A DNA stretch of 64,000 nucleotides, from contig NZ_CP070225.1 in the NCBI RefSeq assembly GCF_021631985.1, positions 8,680,001-8,744,000 of the forward strand. The letters run 5' to 3'. Each line of letters begins with the position of its first letter. The first letter of the stretch is position 1. Shown here piece by piece: positions 6,815-15,317 of this stretch. The notes beneath the pieces were generated by a model. It made no database searches. It was not told the DNA's origin and saw only the letters and a program-made list of their open reading frames with translations. The stretch is from Sandaracinus amylolyticus (GTDB lineage: Bacteria > Myxococcota_A > Polyangia > Polyangiales > Sandaracinaceae). The position numbers were made by a program, and so were the translations under genes.

Positions 6815-9553
6815 CTACGCGGGGACGCGGCGCAGCGGCACCGACGCGTCGAGCAGGTGCCCGCCCTCTTTGAACACGACCACCCCGCGCAGTCCGAGGT
6901 TGCGCAGCGTCGTCACCGCGACCCGCACTCGGTTCTGCGCGGCGAGCGGCATCACCTTCTCGCCGGGCCATCCCGCCGCGACGAGCTCGTCGATCCCGAC
7001 CGGCTCGCCCGGCGCGCGCAGCCGCGCGCTCGCGAGCGCATCGAGCACACGCGCCATCGTGGGGCGCGATCCGAGATCGACCACCTCGCGGCCCGGAACT
7101 CGGAACCACGCCGCGCCCTCGGCGATCTCGAGCTCGTCCGCGGGGAGGGCGCGACGCAGCATCCGCATCGCGAAGCGCACGTCGTCGCTCTGCGCGGAGA
7201 ACGCCTCGGCCGCGGTGATCGCGTCGCGCGCGCGGGCGATCGCGGCCTCGCTCTCGCCCCGCGCTCCGCGCTCGGCCGCCGCGGCGATCGCGACCTGGGC
7301 GCGATGCAGATCGAGCGTCGCGATCAGCGCGGGATCGCCGACCTCGCGCAGCCGGCGCTCCGCGAGCTCGAGATCGTTCTGCGCCGCGCCCGCGCGTCCG
7401 CTCGATGCGAGCGCCGCGGCGCGCGCGGCGAGGAACACGCCCTCGAGCCGCACGTCGCGCACCTCGGAGAGCACCTCGAGCGCGCGCGAGTACGCGGCGC
7501 GCGCCGCGACGAGCTGACCGCGCTCGTGGTGCACCGCGCCGAGGTAGCCGAGCAGGTGCGCCTCGAACGGGCGATCGCCCACCGTGCGCAGGCACGCGAG
7601 CGCGCGCTCGAGGTGCGCGTGGGCTTCGTCGAGGTGGCCCTGCTCCTGGTCGAGGATCGCGAGGTTGCCGCGCACCAGGCCTTCGAGGCGGAGATCGTCG
7701 CCCGGTGAGCGCGCCAGCGCTTCTTCGTAGTGGGCGCGCGCGCGATCGTGCTCGCCGCGCATCAAGCACAGGTTGCCGAGATCGCGCCGCGCCTGGGCCT
7801 CGGCGTGGGCGTCGCCGAGCGAGATCGCGAGATCGAGCGCGAGCGCGTAGTGCTCCTGCGCGACGTCGAGCTTGCCGCGCCCGTGGTGCACCAGGCCGAG
7901 CGCGGCGTGCGCGCGCTGCTCGGCGCGTCGGTCGTGATCGCGTCGTGCTTCCGAGAGCGCGAGCTCGAGCTCCGAGGTCGCGTCCTCGAAGCGTCCTTGT
8001 GCGAGCCACGCCTCGCCGAGCTCCACGCGCACTGCGCCGCCGCTCAGTCGATCGCGCGCCGACTCGAGATCGCGCACGCACGCGTCCATCTCGCCGCGAT
8101 CGCGCAGCACGCGCGCCCGTGCGACCAGCACGCGCGTGCTGCGCGTCGCATCGGACGCGAGCGCGGGCGACGCGATCACCGCGTCGAGCCGCCCGAGGTG
8201 CGCACCGCCGGGGCCGAGCCGCGCGATCACCGCGTCGAGCGCGAGCAGCAGATCCACGCGCAGCGCGACCGCCTCGGCGTCGTCGCGCGTCGCGATCGAG
8301 TCGTGTGCGGCGAGCATGCTCTCGCGCTCCGCGGCCAACCACGCCAGCGCGGCGCGCGCATGTCGGCCCCTCAGCTCGCCGAGGCGCTTGGTGCCCTCGC
8401 GCCCGAAGAAGCGCGCCATGCGCAGCCCGGCCTCGCGATCCTCGAGCTTCTCGAGGCCGTACTCGCGCACGCTCTCGAGCAGCCGCACCCGGCCCTGGCC
8501 GGCGCGCGCGACCAGCGACTTCTCGCGCAGCGACTGCAGGATCTCGAGCGCGACGCGCTCTTCCTTGGGCTCGCGCGCGATCGTCGCGACCGCGGCGTCG
8601 ACCGAGAACGTGCCGCGATGGAGCGCGAGGCAGGTGAGGGCGCGACGCTCCTCGTCGCTCAGCAGATCCCACGACCAGTCGATCGCACCGCGCAGCGTCG
8701 CCTGGCGCGCCGGCGCGTCGCGCCGGCCGTGTGCGAGCACGTCGAGCCCGCTGAGCCGACCGGTCTCGAGCGATCCCTCGGCCAGACGATCGCGCAGCTC
8801 GATCGCGCCCATCAGCGCGAGGCGCGACGCGGCGAGCTCGAGCGCGAGCGGGATGCCCTCGAGGCGCCGTGCGATCTCGGCGATCGCGACGAGCTCGTCG
8901 TCGCCCTGGGGCACGTAGCCCGGCGCGCGCGCGAGCAGGAGCAGCACCGCGTCGGTGGCCGCGATCGCGGCGCCCGCCGCGCCCTCGGCGGGCACCGAGA
9001 GCGGTGGGATCTCCACCACCTCTTCGCCGCGCACCCGCATCACCTCGCGCGAGGTCACGACGACCGTCAGCGCGCTCGCCTTCGCGCTCCACGGCGCGAC
9101 GGTCGCGATCGCGTGAACGGTGATCTGCTCGAAGTTGTCGAGCACCAGCAGGGTGCGGCCGCGCGCCGCGAGCGCCTCGCCGATGCGCGCTGCGCCGGCC
9201 TGCGCGTCGACGTTGCCGCCGAGCCGAAGATCGATCGCGTTCGCGACGTCGCGCACCACGTCGTCGAGCGAGGTCGCGGCCGAGAGGTCGACGAAGATCG
9301 CGCCCTCCACCAGACCGCGCGTCGCGCTCTCGCGCGCCAGCGCGATCGAGAGGCGCGTCTTGCCGGTGCCCGGCGGCCCGAGCAGCGTGAGCACGCGCGC
9401 ACCGGCCTCGACGCGCGCCGCGAGCGCGTCGATCTCCGCGCGCCGTCCGACGAAACGATCGGGGGGATCGGGGACGCGGAGCTCCGGCCCGCCCGAGCCT
9501 CCTGCGGCCCGTCGCGGGCGTGCCACACCCCCCGCTGAACGGCGGCTCGCCAT
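6815..9553 (-). CDS. AfsR/NB-ARC-like ATPase regulator with TPRs and C-terminal winged helix
   Basis: 912 residues. The P-loop GPPGTGKT lies at about 59-66, followed by a Walker B-like LLVLDNFEQ and the STAND-ATPase segments EGIPLALELAASRL and AIDWSWDLLSDEERRAL. A long helical-repeat region (about 480-790) contains TPR-like units such as HAALGLVHHGRGKLDVAQEHYALAL. The last ~75 residues (PTMARVLDALAS to GGHLLD) resemble the OmpR/AfsR-type winged helix, which in most AfsR/SARP proteins is N-terminal. It is probably a signal-responsive transcription factor. It follows the LDH-Smr pair and precedes NADAR. No strong ribosome site is visible at this start. Confidence 0.82.
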   Translation of the reverse strand: MASRRSAGGVARPRRAAGGSGGPELRVPDPPDRFVGRRAEIDALAARVEAGARVLTLLGPPGTGKTRLSIALARESATRGLVEGAIFVDLSAATSLDDVVRDVANAIDLRLGGNVDAQAGAARIGEALAARGRTLLVLDNFEQITVHAIATVAPWSAKASALTVVVTSREVMRVRGEEVVEIPPLSVPAEGAAGAAIAATDAVLLLLARAPGYVPQGDDELVAIAEIARRLEGIPLALELAASRLALMGAIELRDRLAEGSLETGRLSGLDVLAHGRRDAPARQATLRGAIDWSWDLLSDEERRALTCLALHRGTFSVDAAVATIAREPKEERVALEILQSLREKSLVARAGQGRVRLLESVREYGLEKLEDREAGLRMARFFGREGTKRLGELRGRHARAALAWLAAERESMLAAHDSIATRDDAEAVALRVDLLLALDAVIARLGPGGAHLGRLDAVIASPALASDATRSTRVLVARARVLRDRGEMDACVRDLESARDRLSGGAVRVELGEAWLAQGRFEDATSELELALSEARRDHDRRAEQRAHAALGLVHHGRGKLDVAQEHYALALDLAISLGDAHAEAQARRDLGNLCLMRGEHDRARAHYEEALARSPGDDLRLEGLVRGNLAILDQEQGHLDEAHAHLERALACLRTVGDRPFEAHLLGYLGAVHHERGQLVAARAAYSRALEVLSEVRDVRLEGVFLAARAAALASSGRAGAAQNDLELAERRLREVGDPALIATLDLHRAQVAIAAAAERGARGESEAAIARARDAITAAEAFSAQSDDVRFAMRMLRRALPADELEIAEGAAWFRVPGREVVDLGSRPTMARVLDALASARLRAPGEPVGIDELVAAGWPGEKVMPLAAQNRVRVAVTTLRNLGLRGVVVFKEGGHLLDASVPLRRVPA

Positions 9554-9597
9554 CGACGGCCCGGCGTACCACGCGGCGCGCCCGGTCGTCACGTTCG

Positions 9598-9930
9598 CTA
9601 CGGTTTCCGTAGCGTCACCAGGGTCGCGCCCCAGCCGCCGCGCTCCGGTGGCGCGAGCCTCACCTCGAGCACGTCGTCGCGCCGCGCGAGGATCGCGTGC
9701 ACGCTGCGCCGCAGCGAGCCCGTTCCCTTGCCGTGCACGATGCGCAGCTCGAAGAGGCCGTGGGCGCGGCACTCGTCGATCCACGTCGGCAGCAGGTCGC
9801 CGAGCTCGCGCGGATCGAACGTGTGCAGGTCGAGCACGCCGTCGATCGGCAGCGCGACGATCGCGTCGGCGTCGCTCTGTTCGCTGCTTCGCGGACTGAC
9901 CGCCGCGAAGTCGTCGTCGTCGTCGCTCAT
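9598..9930 (-). CDS. Smr-domain protein
   Basis: 110 residues. An acidic N-terminal tail (MSDDDDDF) precedes a compact Smr domain with its two hallmarks, LDLHTFDP near residue 33 and the HGKGTGSLRRSVHAIL loop near residues 66-81. Smr domains are nucleases or nicking enzymes also found at the C-terminus of MutS2; stand-alone forms act on RNA or DNA. The start overlaps the LDH stop by 4 bp (ATGA), so the two are probably co-translated. Confidence 0.88.
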   Translation of the reverse strand: MSDDDDDFAAVSPRSSEQSDADAIVALPIDGVLDLHTFDPRELGDLLPTWIDECRAHGLFELRIVHGKGTGSLRRSVHAILARRDDVLEVRLAPPERGGWGATLVTLRKP

Positions 9931-10835
9931 AGCGAAGCGATCGCGGTGCGTAGCACCTCGGCCGAGCGCGCGAGCCCGGCGCGCTCGGTCGCGTCCATCG
10001 CGGGCGGGAGAACGCGCGTCGCCCCTTCGGCGCCGACCACCACCGGCAGCGAGAGCGCGACCTCGCCGCCGAGCCCCGCGCTTCCGTCGTGGACCCGGCT
10101 CGCGGTCAGCACGCGACGCTCGTCGCGCAGCAGCGACGAGAGCAGGTGCGCGGTGACGAGCCCGATCGCGTGGTTGGTCGCGCCCTTGCGGCGGATGATC
10201 TCGTAGGCCGCGGTGCGCACCTCGGTCGCGATCGCGGCCTCGCGCTCGGTCGCCCATCCCGGGATCGCGCGCAGCGGCACGCCTCCGACGTTCGCGCTCG
10301 ACCACGCGACGACCTCGGAGTCTCCGTGCTCCCCGAGCACCTGCGCGTGCACCGAGCGCGGATCGATCGCGAGCTCGCGCCCGATCACCTGACGCAGCCG
10401 CGCGGTGTCGAGCATCGTGCCGGTGCCGATCACCCGCGCCGCGGGCAGGCCCGACGCGCGCCACACCACGTGCGTGAGCACGTCGACCGGGTTGGTCACC
10501 ACGACGATCGTGGCGCGCCCGCCGCGGAGCTTGGTCGCGATGTCGCGCACGATCGTCGCGTTCTCGCGCAGCAGATCGAGGCGCGTCTGCTCGGGCCTCC
10601 CGCCCTTGCCCGCGGCGATCACCACCGCGTCGCAGTCGCGCATCGCCTCCACGTCGGCGCAGCGCACGTCGGCGCTCGCATAGAACGACGCACCGTGCGC
10701 GAGGTCCATCGCCTCACCCTCGGCGAGCCCGGGCCTCACGTCGTTCAGCCAGAGCTCGCGCGCGAGCCCCGCGTGGAGCGTCGAGATCGCGACGCTCGCC
10801 CCGACCCAACCCATGCCGATGATCCCGACGCGCAT
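9927..10835 (-). CDS. ldh: Lactate/malate dehydrogenase family protein (LDH-like)
   Basis: 302 residues of NAD-dependent LDH/MDH fold. GIIGMGWVGASVA is the dinucleotide loop. D143 and R146 in GTMLDTARLR and H170 in GEHGDSEV are the catalytic Asp, Arg and His, and R85 in TRLDL is the mobile-loop Arg. GTGTMLDTAR is LDH-like. The specificity position (Gln in LDH, Arg in MDH, number 102 in the usual scheme) aligns to Gly79 in KGGRPEQTRLDL, so the natural 2-hydroxy acid is uncertain. I chose the ATG at 10835 because MRVGIIG is the canonical N-terminus; a longer start at 10871 reaches the repeat tract. Confidence 0.85.
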   Translation of the reverse strand: MRVGIIGMGWVGASVAISTLHAGLARELWLNDVRPGLAEGEAMDLAHGASFYASADVRCADVEAMRDCDAVVIAAGKGGRPEQTRLDLLRENATIVRDIATKLRGGRATIVVVTNPVDVLTHVVWRASGLPAARVIGTGTMLDTARLRQVIGRELAIDPRSVHAQVLGEHGDSEVVAWSSANVGGVPLRAIPGWATEREAAIATEVRTAAYEIIRRKGATNHAIGLVTAHLLSSLLRDERRVLTASRVHDGSAGLGGEVALSLPVVVGAEGATRVLPPAMDATERAGLARSAEVLRTAIASL

Positions 10836-10873
10836 GAGGGAAGCATCTGCGCCCCGAGGACCGCGTGTCACGC

Positions 10874-11338
10874 GGGGCGGCGAGGGCGAGGGCGAGGGCG
10901 GGTGCGGGTGCGAGGGCGAGGGCGGGTGCGAGGGCGAGGGCGAGGGCGAGGGCGGGTGCGGGTGCGAGTGCGGGCGCGGGTGCGAGGGCGAGTGCGAGTG
11001 CGAGTGCGAGTGCGAGTGCGAGGGCGCGGTGCGGCGAGTCCCGTCGGCAGCGGTCGCGTTGCGATCGCGATCTCACTCGCGCCCTCGCCACCGCACTGTG
11101 CACGGCGCACGCTCCGCCCACCCGCGCACGCTCCGCGGCCCTCGCCCTCGCACTCGCACGCTCCGCCGCCCTCGCCCTCTCCCTCGCACCCGCACCCGCC
11201 CTCGCACTCGCACCCGCCCTCTCCCCCGCCCTCTCCCCCGCCCTCGCCCTCTCCCCTCTCCCCCGCCCTCGCCCTCGCACCCGCCCTCTCCCCCGCCCTC
11301 GCCCTCTCCCCCGCCCCCGCCCCCGCCCTCTCCCCCGC
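10874..11338. repeat. Degenerate hexamer repeat in two reverse-complementary arms
   Basis: The only gene-free stretch above 300 bp (10836-11344). From about 10874 to 11030 the plus strand is a run of GCGAGG, GCGGGT and GCGAGT hexamers. From about 11088 to 11338 it is a run of CGCCCT, CGCACT, CGCACC and CTCCCC hexamers, the reverse-complement family. About 55 bp of ordinary sequence separates them. The arms could pair into a very long imperfect hairpin, and the G-rich strand of each arm carries repeated GGG-N3-GGG runs able to form G-quadruplexes. It lies between the divergent LDH and aminotransferase starts. Confidence 0.85.
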
Positions 11339-11344
11339 GCCAGC

Positions 11345-12517
11345 ATGCGTCATCACTTCGCGCTCGATCCCTCGATCACGTTCCTCAACCACGGCTCGTT
11401 CGGCGCGTGCCCGCGCGTCGTCCTCGATGCGCAGAGCGCGATCCGCGCTCGCATGGAGGCCGAGCCGGTGCGCTTCTTCATGCGCGAAGCGCCCGATCTG
11501 ATCGACGCCGCGCGCGCGCGCATCGCCGCGTTCCTCGGCGCGCAGCCCGAGGATCTCGTGTTCGTGCGCAACGCGACCCAGGCCGTCAGCGCCGTGCTCG
11601 CCTCGCTCCCGCTCGACCCCGGCGACGAGCTGCTCACGACCGATCACGCCTACGGCGCGTGCAAGAACGCGCTCGACTTCTTCGCGCAGAAGCGCGGCGC
11701 GCGTGTCGTCGTCGCGCACGTGCCGTTCCCGATCACCGACGCATCCCAGGTCACCGATGCGATCCTCGCTGCAGCCACGCCGCGCACCCGCCTCGCGCTG
11801 ATCGATCACGTCACGAGCCCGACCGGCCTCGTGTTCCCGATCGACACGATCGTCTCGTCGCTGCGCGAGCGCGGCATCGACACCCTGGTCGACGGAGCAC
11901 ACGCGCCCGGCATGCTCCCGCTCGAGCTCGATCGGCTCGGCGCCGCCTACTACACGGGCAACCTGCACAAGTGGCTCTGCGCGCCGAAGGGCTGCGCGAT
12001 CCTCCACGTGCGCCGCGATCGCCAGAGCGATCTCCGTCCCTCGACCATCAGCCACGGCGCGCGCAGCAAGCGCGCGCGACCGCGGCTCTGGGAGGAGTTC
12101 GACTGGGTCGGCACCGACGATCCGAGCCCGTGGATCTGCGCGCCCGACGCGCTCGACGTGCTCTCCTCGCTCCTGCCCGGCGGCATCGACGCGCTGCGCG
12201 CGCGCAATCGCTCGCTCGCGCTCTTCGCGCGCGATCGCATGTGCGAGACGCTCGGCGTCCCCGCACCCGCGCCCGACGACATGATCGGCTCGCTCGCCGC
12301 GGTCCCGCTGCCCGCGTCGAGCGCGCCGCCGCCCGCGTCCGCCTTCGACTTCGATCCGCTGCAGGACGCGCTCTTCACCCGACATCACATCGAGATCCCG
12401 GTGTTTCCCTATCCCGCGCCGCCCTCGCGCCTGATCCGCATCGCGTGCCAGGTGTACGTCGAGCGCGCCGATGTCGAGCGACTCTGCGATGCGCTGCGCA
12501 TCGAAGTGGCGCGTTGA
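11345..12517 (+). CDS. Class V PLP-dependent aminotransferase (isopenicillin-N epimerase-like)
   Basis: 390 residues. The N-terminus FLNHGSFGACPRVVLDAQ and the following region match isopenicillin-N epimerase/cysteine desulfurase-like class V enzymes. D183 in TLVDGAHAPG binds the pyridine nitrogen, and K209 in YYTGNLHKWLCAPKG forms the Schiff base. Family members act as epimerases, desulfurases or lyases, so the reaction is not fixed by sequence. The start is the first ATG after the C-rich repeat arm, only 7 nt beyond it, with no clear ribosome site. The repeat therefore occupies the expected promoter position. Confidence 0.88.
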   Translation: MRHHFALDPSITFLNHGSFGACPRVVLDAQSAIRARMEAEPVRFFMREAPDLIDAARARIAAFLGAQPEDLVFVRNATQAVSAVLASLPLDPGDELLTTDHAYGACKNALDFFAQKRGARVVVAHVPFPITDASQVTDAILAAATPRTRLALIDHVTSPTGLVFPIDTIVSSLRERGIDTLVDGAHAPGMLPLELDRLGAAYYTGNLHKWLCAPKGCAILHVRRDRQSDLRPSTISHGARSKRARPRLWEEFDWVGTDDPSPWICAPDALDVLSSLLPGGIDALRARNRSLALFARDRMCETLGVPAPAPDDMIGSLAAVPLPASSAPPPASAFDFDPLQDALFTRHHIEIPVFPYPAPPSRLIRIACQVYVERADVERLCDALRIEVAR

Positions 12518-12536
12518 TTGCTGAGTGGCGCGCCCG

Positions 12537-13625
12537 ATGATTTCCACCGTCACTCGACTGACACTGCTCTCGCTCGTCCTCGCGCTTTTCGGCTGCGGAA
12601 ACGAGGGTCCGTCCGGTCTGCCGGTCCTCGGCGCGGGCGATCACACCTCGGCCGCCGTCGAGATCCTCACGATCGTGGGACCGGATGTCCTGCACTCGCC
12701 GACCGATCTCGCGTTCCGCCCCGACGCGCCGAACGAGCTCTGGGTCACGATGCGCACCGCGAACGCGATCCTCGTCATCGACGAGCCCGGCACCCCGGCG
12801 CAGCGCTCGATGGAGTACGCGGCGCTCGGCAACGTGCACTTCCTGCCTGCGCCCTCGGCGCTCGCGTTCGGCACCGCGGATCGCCTCGCGACCATCCACG
12901 AGATCGACGTGCCGACCCAGCGCGAGACGCCCTGGGACTTCATGGGCCCGACGCTCTGGCCGACCGATCGCGGCCTCTTCGACGGCGGTCACGCGTCGCA
13001 CATGGACATGCTCCACAACACGCCGAACGGCATCGGCATCGCGTGGGAGCAGGGCAACGTCTACTGGATCGTCGACGGCCAGCACGGCTCGATCACGCGC
13101 TACGACTTCGTCGCGGATCACGGCCCCGGTCAGCACGACCACAGCGACGGGATCATCTCGCGCTACGTCGAGGGCCAGATCGGCTACGTCGAGGGCGTGC
13201 CCGCGCACGCCGAGCTCGATCACGCGACCGGCCTGCTCTACGTCGCGGATCCCGGCAATCGCCGCGTCGTCGCGCTCGACATCGCGAGCGGCACGCGCGG
13301 CGCCGAGATGGGCCCGAACTACGACGGCTGCGAGATGTTCGTGATGAACGACGCGACGCTCACGACGTTCGTCGACGGCGCGACGATGAACCTCGTGCAG
13401 CCGAGCGGCATCGCGCTGCACGACGGATATCTCTTCGTCAGCGACCACGCGACGTCGGTGATCGCGGCGTTCGATCTGCTCACCGGCACGCTGGTCGACT
13501 GGATCGGCCTGCACGACGTCGTCCCGCCGGGTGGCCTCGGCGGCATCGACTTCGATCAGGAGGGGCGCCTCTTCGTGACGGACATCGCGGGTCAGCGCGT
13601 GCTCCGTCTCGCGCCGCGCCTCTGA
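12537..13625 (+). CDS. NHL-type beta-propeller lipoprotein
   Basis: 362 residues. The signal peptide RLTLLSLVLALFGCGNEG ends in a lipobox. The rest consists of repeated propeller blades: SPTDLAFRPDAPNELWVTMRTANAILVIDEP, then ATGLLYVADPGNRRVVALD and PSGIALHDGYLFVSDHAT (only parts quoted). A His-rich central part (HASHMDMLHNTPNG, then GQHDHSDG) could bind metal, as in peptidylglycine lyases, but no enzyme assignment is safe. A GTG at 12525 is an alternative start. A long inverted repeat begins at the stop codon. Confidence 0.82.
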   Translation: MISTVTRLTLLSLVLALFGCGNEGPSGLPVLGAGDHTSAAVEILTIVGPDVLHSPTDLAFRPDAPNELWVTMRTANAILVIDEPGTPAQRSMEYAALGNVHFLPAPSALAFGTADRLATIHEIDVPTQRETPWDFMGPTLWPTDRGLFDGGHASHMDMLHNTPNGIGIAWEQGNVYWIVDGQHGSITRYDFVADHGPGQHDHSDGIISRYVEGQIGYVEGVPAHAELDHATGLLYVADPGNRRVVALDIASGTRGAEMGPNYDGCEMFVMNDATLTTFVDGATMNLVQPSGIALHDGYLFVSDHATSVIAAFDLLTGTLVDWIGLHDVVPPGGLGGIDFDQEGRLFVTDIAGQRVLRLAPRL

Positions 13626-13728
13626 GGAGAGGAGCGAGAATCCTCGAAGGAGAGCAGGAAAGCAGGAGAGGGTAGCAGCACGCGTGATCGTCTCCCTTCT
13701 TCCCTCCTGCACCTCCTGCTCTCCTCAG
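13622..13728 (+). terminator. Long purine/pyrimidine inverted repeat after propeller gene
   Basis: Bases 13648-13659 pair perfectly with 13714-13725, and GCAGGA (13662-13667) continues with TCCTGC (13705-13710). A competing outer arm, 13622-13629 with 13721-13728, includes the stop codon. The left side is almost all purine and the right side all pyrimidine. It is placed as a 3'-end structure for the propeller gene. Confidence 0.5.
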
Positions 13729-13858
13729 CGGCTTCGACTCCCGCTCTCCTCGTCCTGAACGGCCGTTCGGTCGTGACGCCTAGGTGTCCGGCATCGCGAC
13801 CGAAATGGCGATCTGGCCCTCCCGCTCCTCGTTGCGAGTTGAGGTATGCTCCCGCGCG

Positions 13859-14545
13859 ATGTCTCTCGGGAAGCAAGCGTTCGAAGCCGCTAGCCAGTAC
13901 CTGCGCCGCAATCCGCAGGAGCTGAGCCGCGTCGTGTGGAACCTGCTCGGCCTGCGCGTCGGTGTGCCGATCGACGCGCTGCGGTGGTTGCTCGAGCGCG
14001 TCGCCAAGAGCGGCAAGGTGAAGGACCCGGTGCTCACCGAGGTGCCACCCGGGATCCGCATCACCGCGACGGTCGATCTGATGAAGACGCCGGTGCGCGC
14101 GAGCGCGGTGGTCTACATCGATCGCATGGTCCTCACGCCCGCGCAGCTCCGCATCGAGACGCGGCTCGAGGAGATCTGGATGGAGGTCCAGGGCGACGTG
14201 CAGTCGCCGGTGGCCGCGCTCATCAAGAGCGGCGCGCTCGACCTCAGCAAGCCGGGCAACCTCGCGAAGTACATGCCGCTGCCGCCGACCGTGGTGGAGG
14301 CGCGCGAGAACCGCATCGTCGTCGACCTGATGAAGGACCCGAAGATCGCGGACAACCCGATGGTCCAGCGCATCCTGCCGCTCGTGACGCCGGTGGTGAC
14401 CGCGTACGGCCTCGAGACCGACGACGATCACCTCGAGGTCATGTTCCGCCCGCTGCCCGAAGGTCTTCGTCCCGCCGCGAGCGCGATCCGCCGCCACCTC
14501 GTGCGCCCCGGGATCCAGCGAATCCGCGCACTGCTTCCCGGATGA
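13859..14545 (+). CDS. Conserved hypothetical protein
   Basis: 228 residues, not recognised. It begins MSLGKQAFEAASQYLRRNPQELSRVVWNLLG, with no signal peptide or membrane helix. A beta-rich middle (PPGIRITATVDLMKTPVRASAVVYIDR; only part is meaningful as a motif) alternates strands with basic residues. The segments ENRIVVDLMKDPKIADNPMVQ and DDHLEVMFRPLPEG suggest a compact alpha/beta domain, perhaps lipid- or membrane-surface-associated. The ATG at 13859 is chosen because the upstream in-frame extension has no protein-like character. The last 107 bp overlap the convergent DUF2085 gene. Confidence 0.7.
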   Translation: MSLGKQAFEAASQYLRRNPQELSRVVWNLLGLRVGVPIDALRWLLERVAKSGKVKDPVLTEVPPGIRITATVDLMKTPVRASAVVYIDRMVLTPAQLRIETRLEEIWMEVQGDVQSPVAALIKSGALDLSKPGNLAKYMPLPPTVVEARENRIVVDLMKDPKIADNPMVQRILPLVTPVVTAYGLETDDDHLEVMFRPLPEGLRPAASAIRRHLVRPGIQRIRALLPG

Positions 14546-14951
14546 ACGACGCCTCCCGGGTGATCCGTCGCACACGCGGCGCGGCCCACGCGAGCGCGAG
14601 CGCGATCCCCATCCCGAGCACGATGCCGAGCGCCAGCCGCTCTAGGGCGTGATCGATCGCGAGCGGACGCACCACGCGATCGATCACGCCGAGCGCGATC
14701 AGCACCGGCCACCCGCGACGATCGCCGAGCCCGCGCGAGCCCGACGCGAGCGCGACGATCGCGATCCCCCCGAGCACGCCGGTGCAGCGCGCACAGAGCG
14801 CGAGCGGCGCGCCGGCGATCGCGAACGAGCGCGCCGGGTCCTGATGACAGAGCGATCCGCACGCGACGTGCACCAGCGCGTCGAGCGCGCCGCCGACGAG
14901 CGGCGCGACGACCACGAGCGCCAGCAGCACGAGCGGGATCGCGCGCAGCAT
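14439..14951 (-). CDS. DUF2085 membrane protein
   Basis: 170 residues with 3-4 hydrophobic helices. The DUF2085 signatures are clear: LCHQDPARSFAIAGAPLALCARCTGVLGG, with the Cys-His-Gln triad and the Cys-x-x-Cys-Thr-Gly motif around residues 34-60, and a GVIDRVV segment on the next helix. The function of the family is unknown; the Cys/His pattern suggests a metal or haem site at the membrane. The C-terminal 35 residues are Gly/Arg-rich and overlap the convergent gene at 13859. It lies 3 bp downstream of the Cys-rich lipoprotein gene on the same strand. Confidence 0.8.
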   Translation of the reverse strand: MLRAIPLVLLALVVVAPLVGGALDALVHVACGSLCHQDPARSFAIAGAPLALCARCTGVLGGIAIVALASGSRGLGDRRGWPVLIALGVIDRVVRPLAIDHALERLALGIVLGMGIALALAWAAPRVRRITREASFIREAVRGFAGSRGARGGGGSRSRRDEDLRAAGGT

Positions 14952-14954
14952 CGA

Positions 14955-15317
14955 TCAGAGATCCGTGCAGCGCGCGAGGCCGCTCGCGGCGTCGGGGATC
15001 ATGCAGAGGCACACCAGATCTGCGCGCGCCGTGCAGCGTCCGTCGGAGACGATGCCGCGGCCCCACTCGCACAGCTCGCCGGCATCGCAGTCCGCGTCCT
15101 CGACGCACTCGCGGCGCTCGAGCATGTCCGGACGGCCGCAGAAGCCCTGCTCACCGACGATCACGCACGTCATCCCGTCGTCGCACTCGGGGTCCGACGC
15201 GCACGCCCGACCCAACGTGCCGCAGCTCGCGCCCGCATCGGGCTCGTCCTGCGGCGTGCTCGACGCGCCGCACCCGATCGCCAGCACCATGGCGCCGATC
15301 ATCCAGCTCGTCCTCAT
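14955..15317 (-). CDS. Small cysteine-rich lipoprotein
   Basis: 120 residues. The signal peptide WMIGAMVLAIGCGASS gives a lipidated Cys at about 16, followed by a short D/P linker. The mature part contains about 12 Cys in the spacing C-x6-C-x5-C-x4-C (CGTLGRACASDPECDDGMTC) and ECVEDADCDAGELCEW. This pattern is common in secreted myxobacterial proteins. It is a likely disulfide-rich surface or binding module, without an assigned partner. The start overlaps the stop of the upstream membrane-protein gene (ATGA). Confidence 0.8.
   Translation of the reverse strand: MRTSWMIGAMVLAIGCGASSTPQDEPDAGASCGTLGRACASDPECDDGMTCVIVGEQGFCGRPDMLERRECVEDADCDAGELCEWGRGIVSDGRCTARADLVCLCMIPDAASGLARCTDL

Noticed and set aside
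10873-11030. CRISPR-like array
   Set aside because: The units are degenerate 6-mers without spacers; no cas genes are nearby.
10865-11344. Extension of the aminotransferase upstream through the hexamer repeat
   Set aside because: The extension would add ~160 residues of Ala/Arg/Gly/Pro repeats; the family N-terminus (FLNHGSFG) fits the ATG at 11345.
10868-12553. Minus-strand 561-residue open frame through the repeat region and aminotransferase
   Set aside because: It is antisense to the clear class V aminotransferase and its protein is a low-complexity Arg/Ala/Glu string, as expected from high-GC shadow frames.
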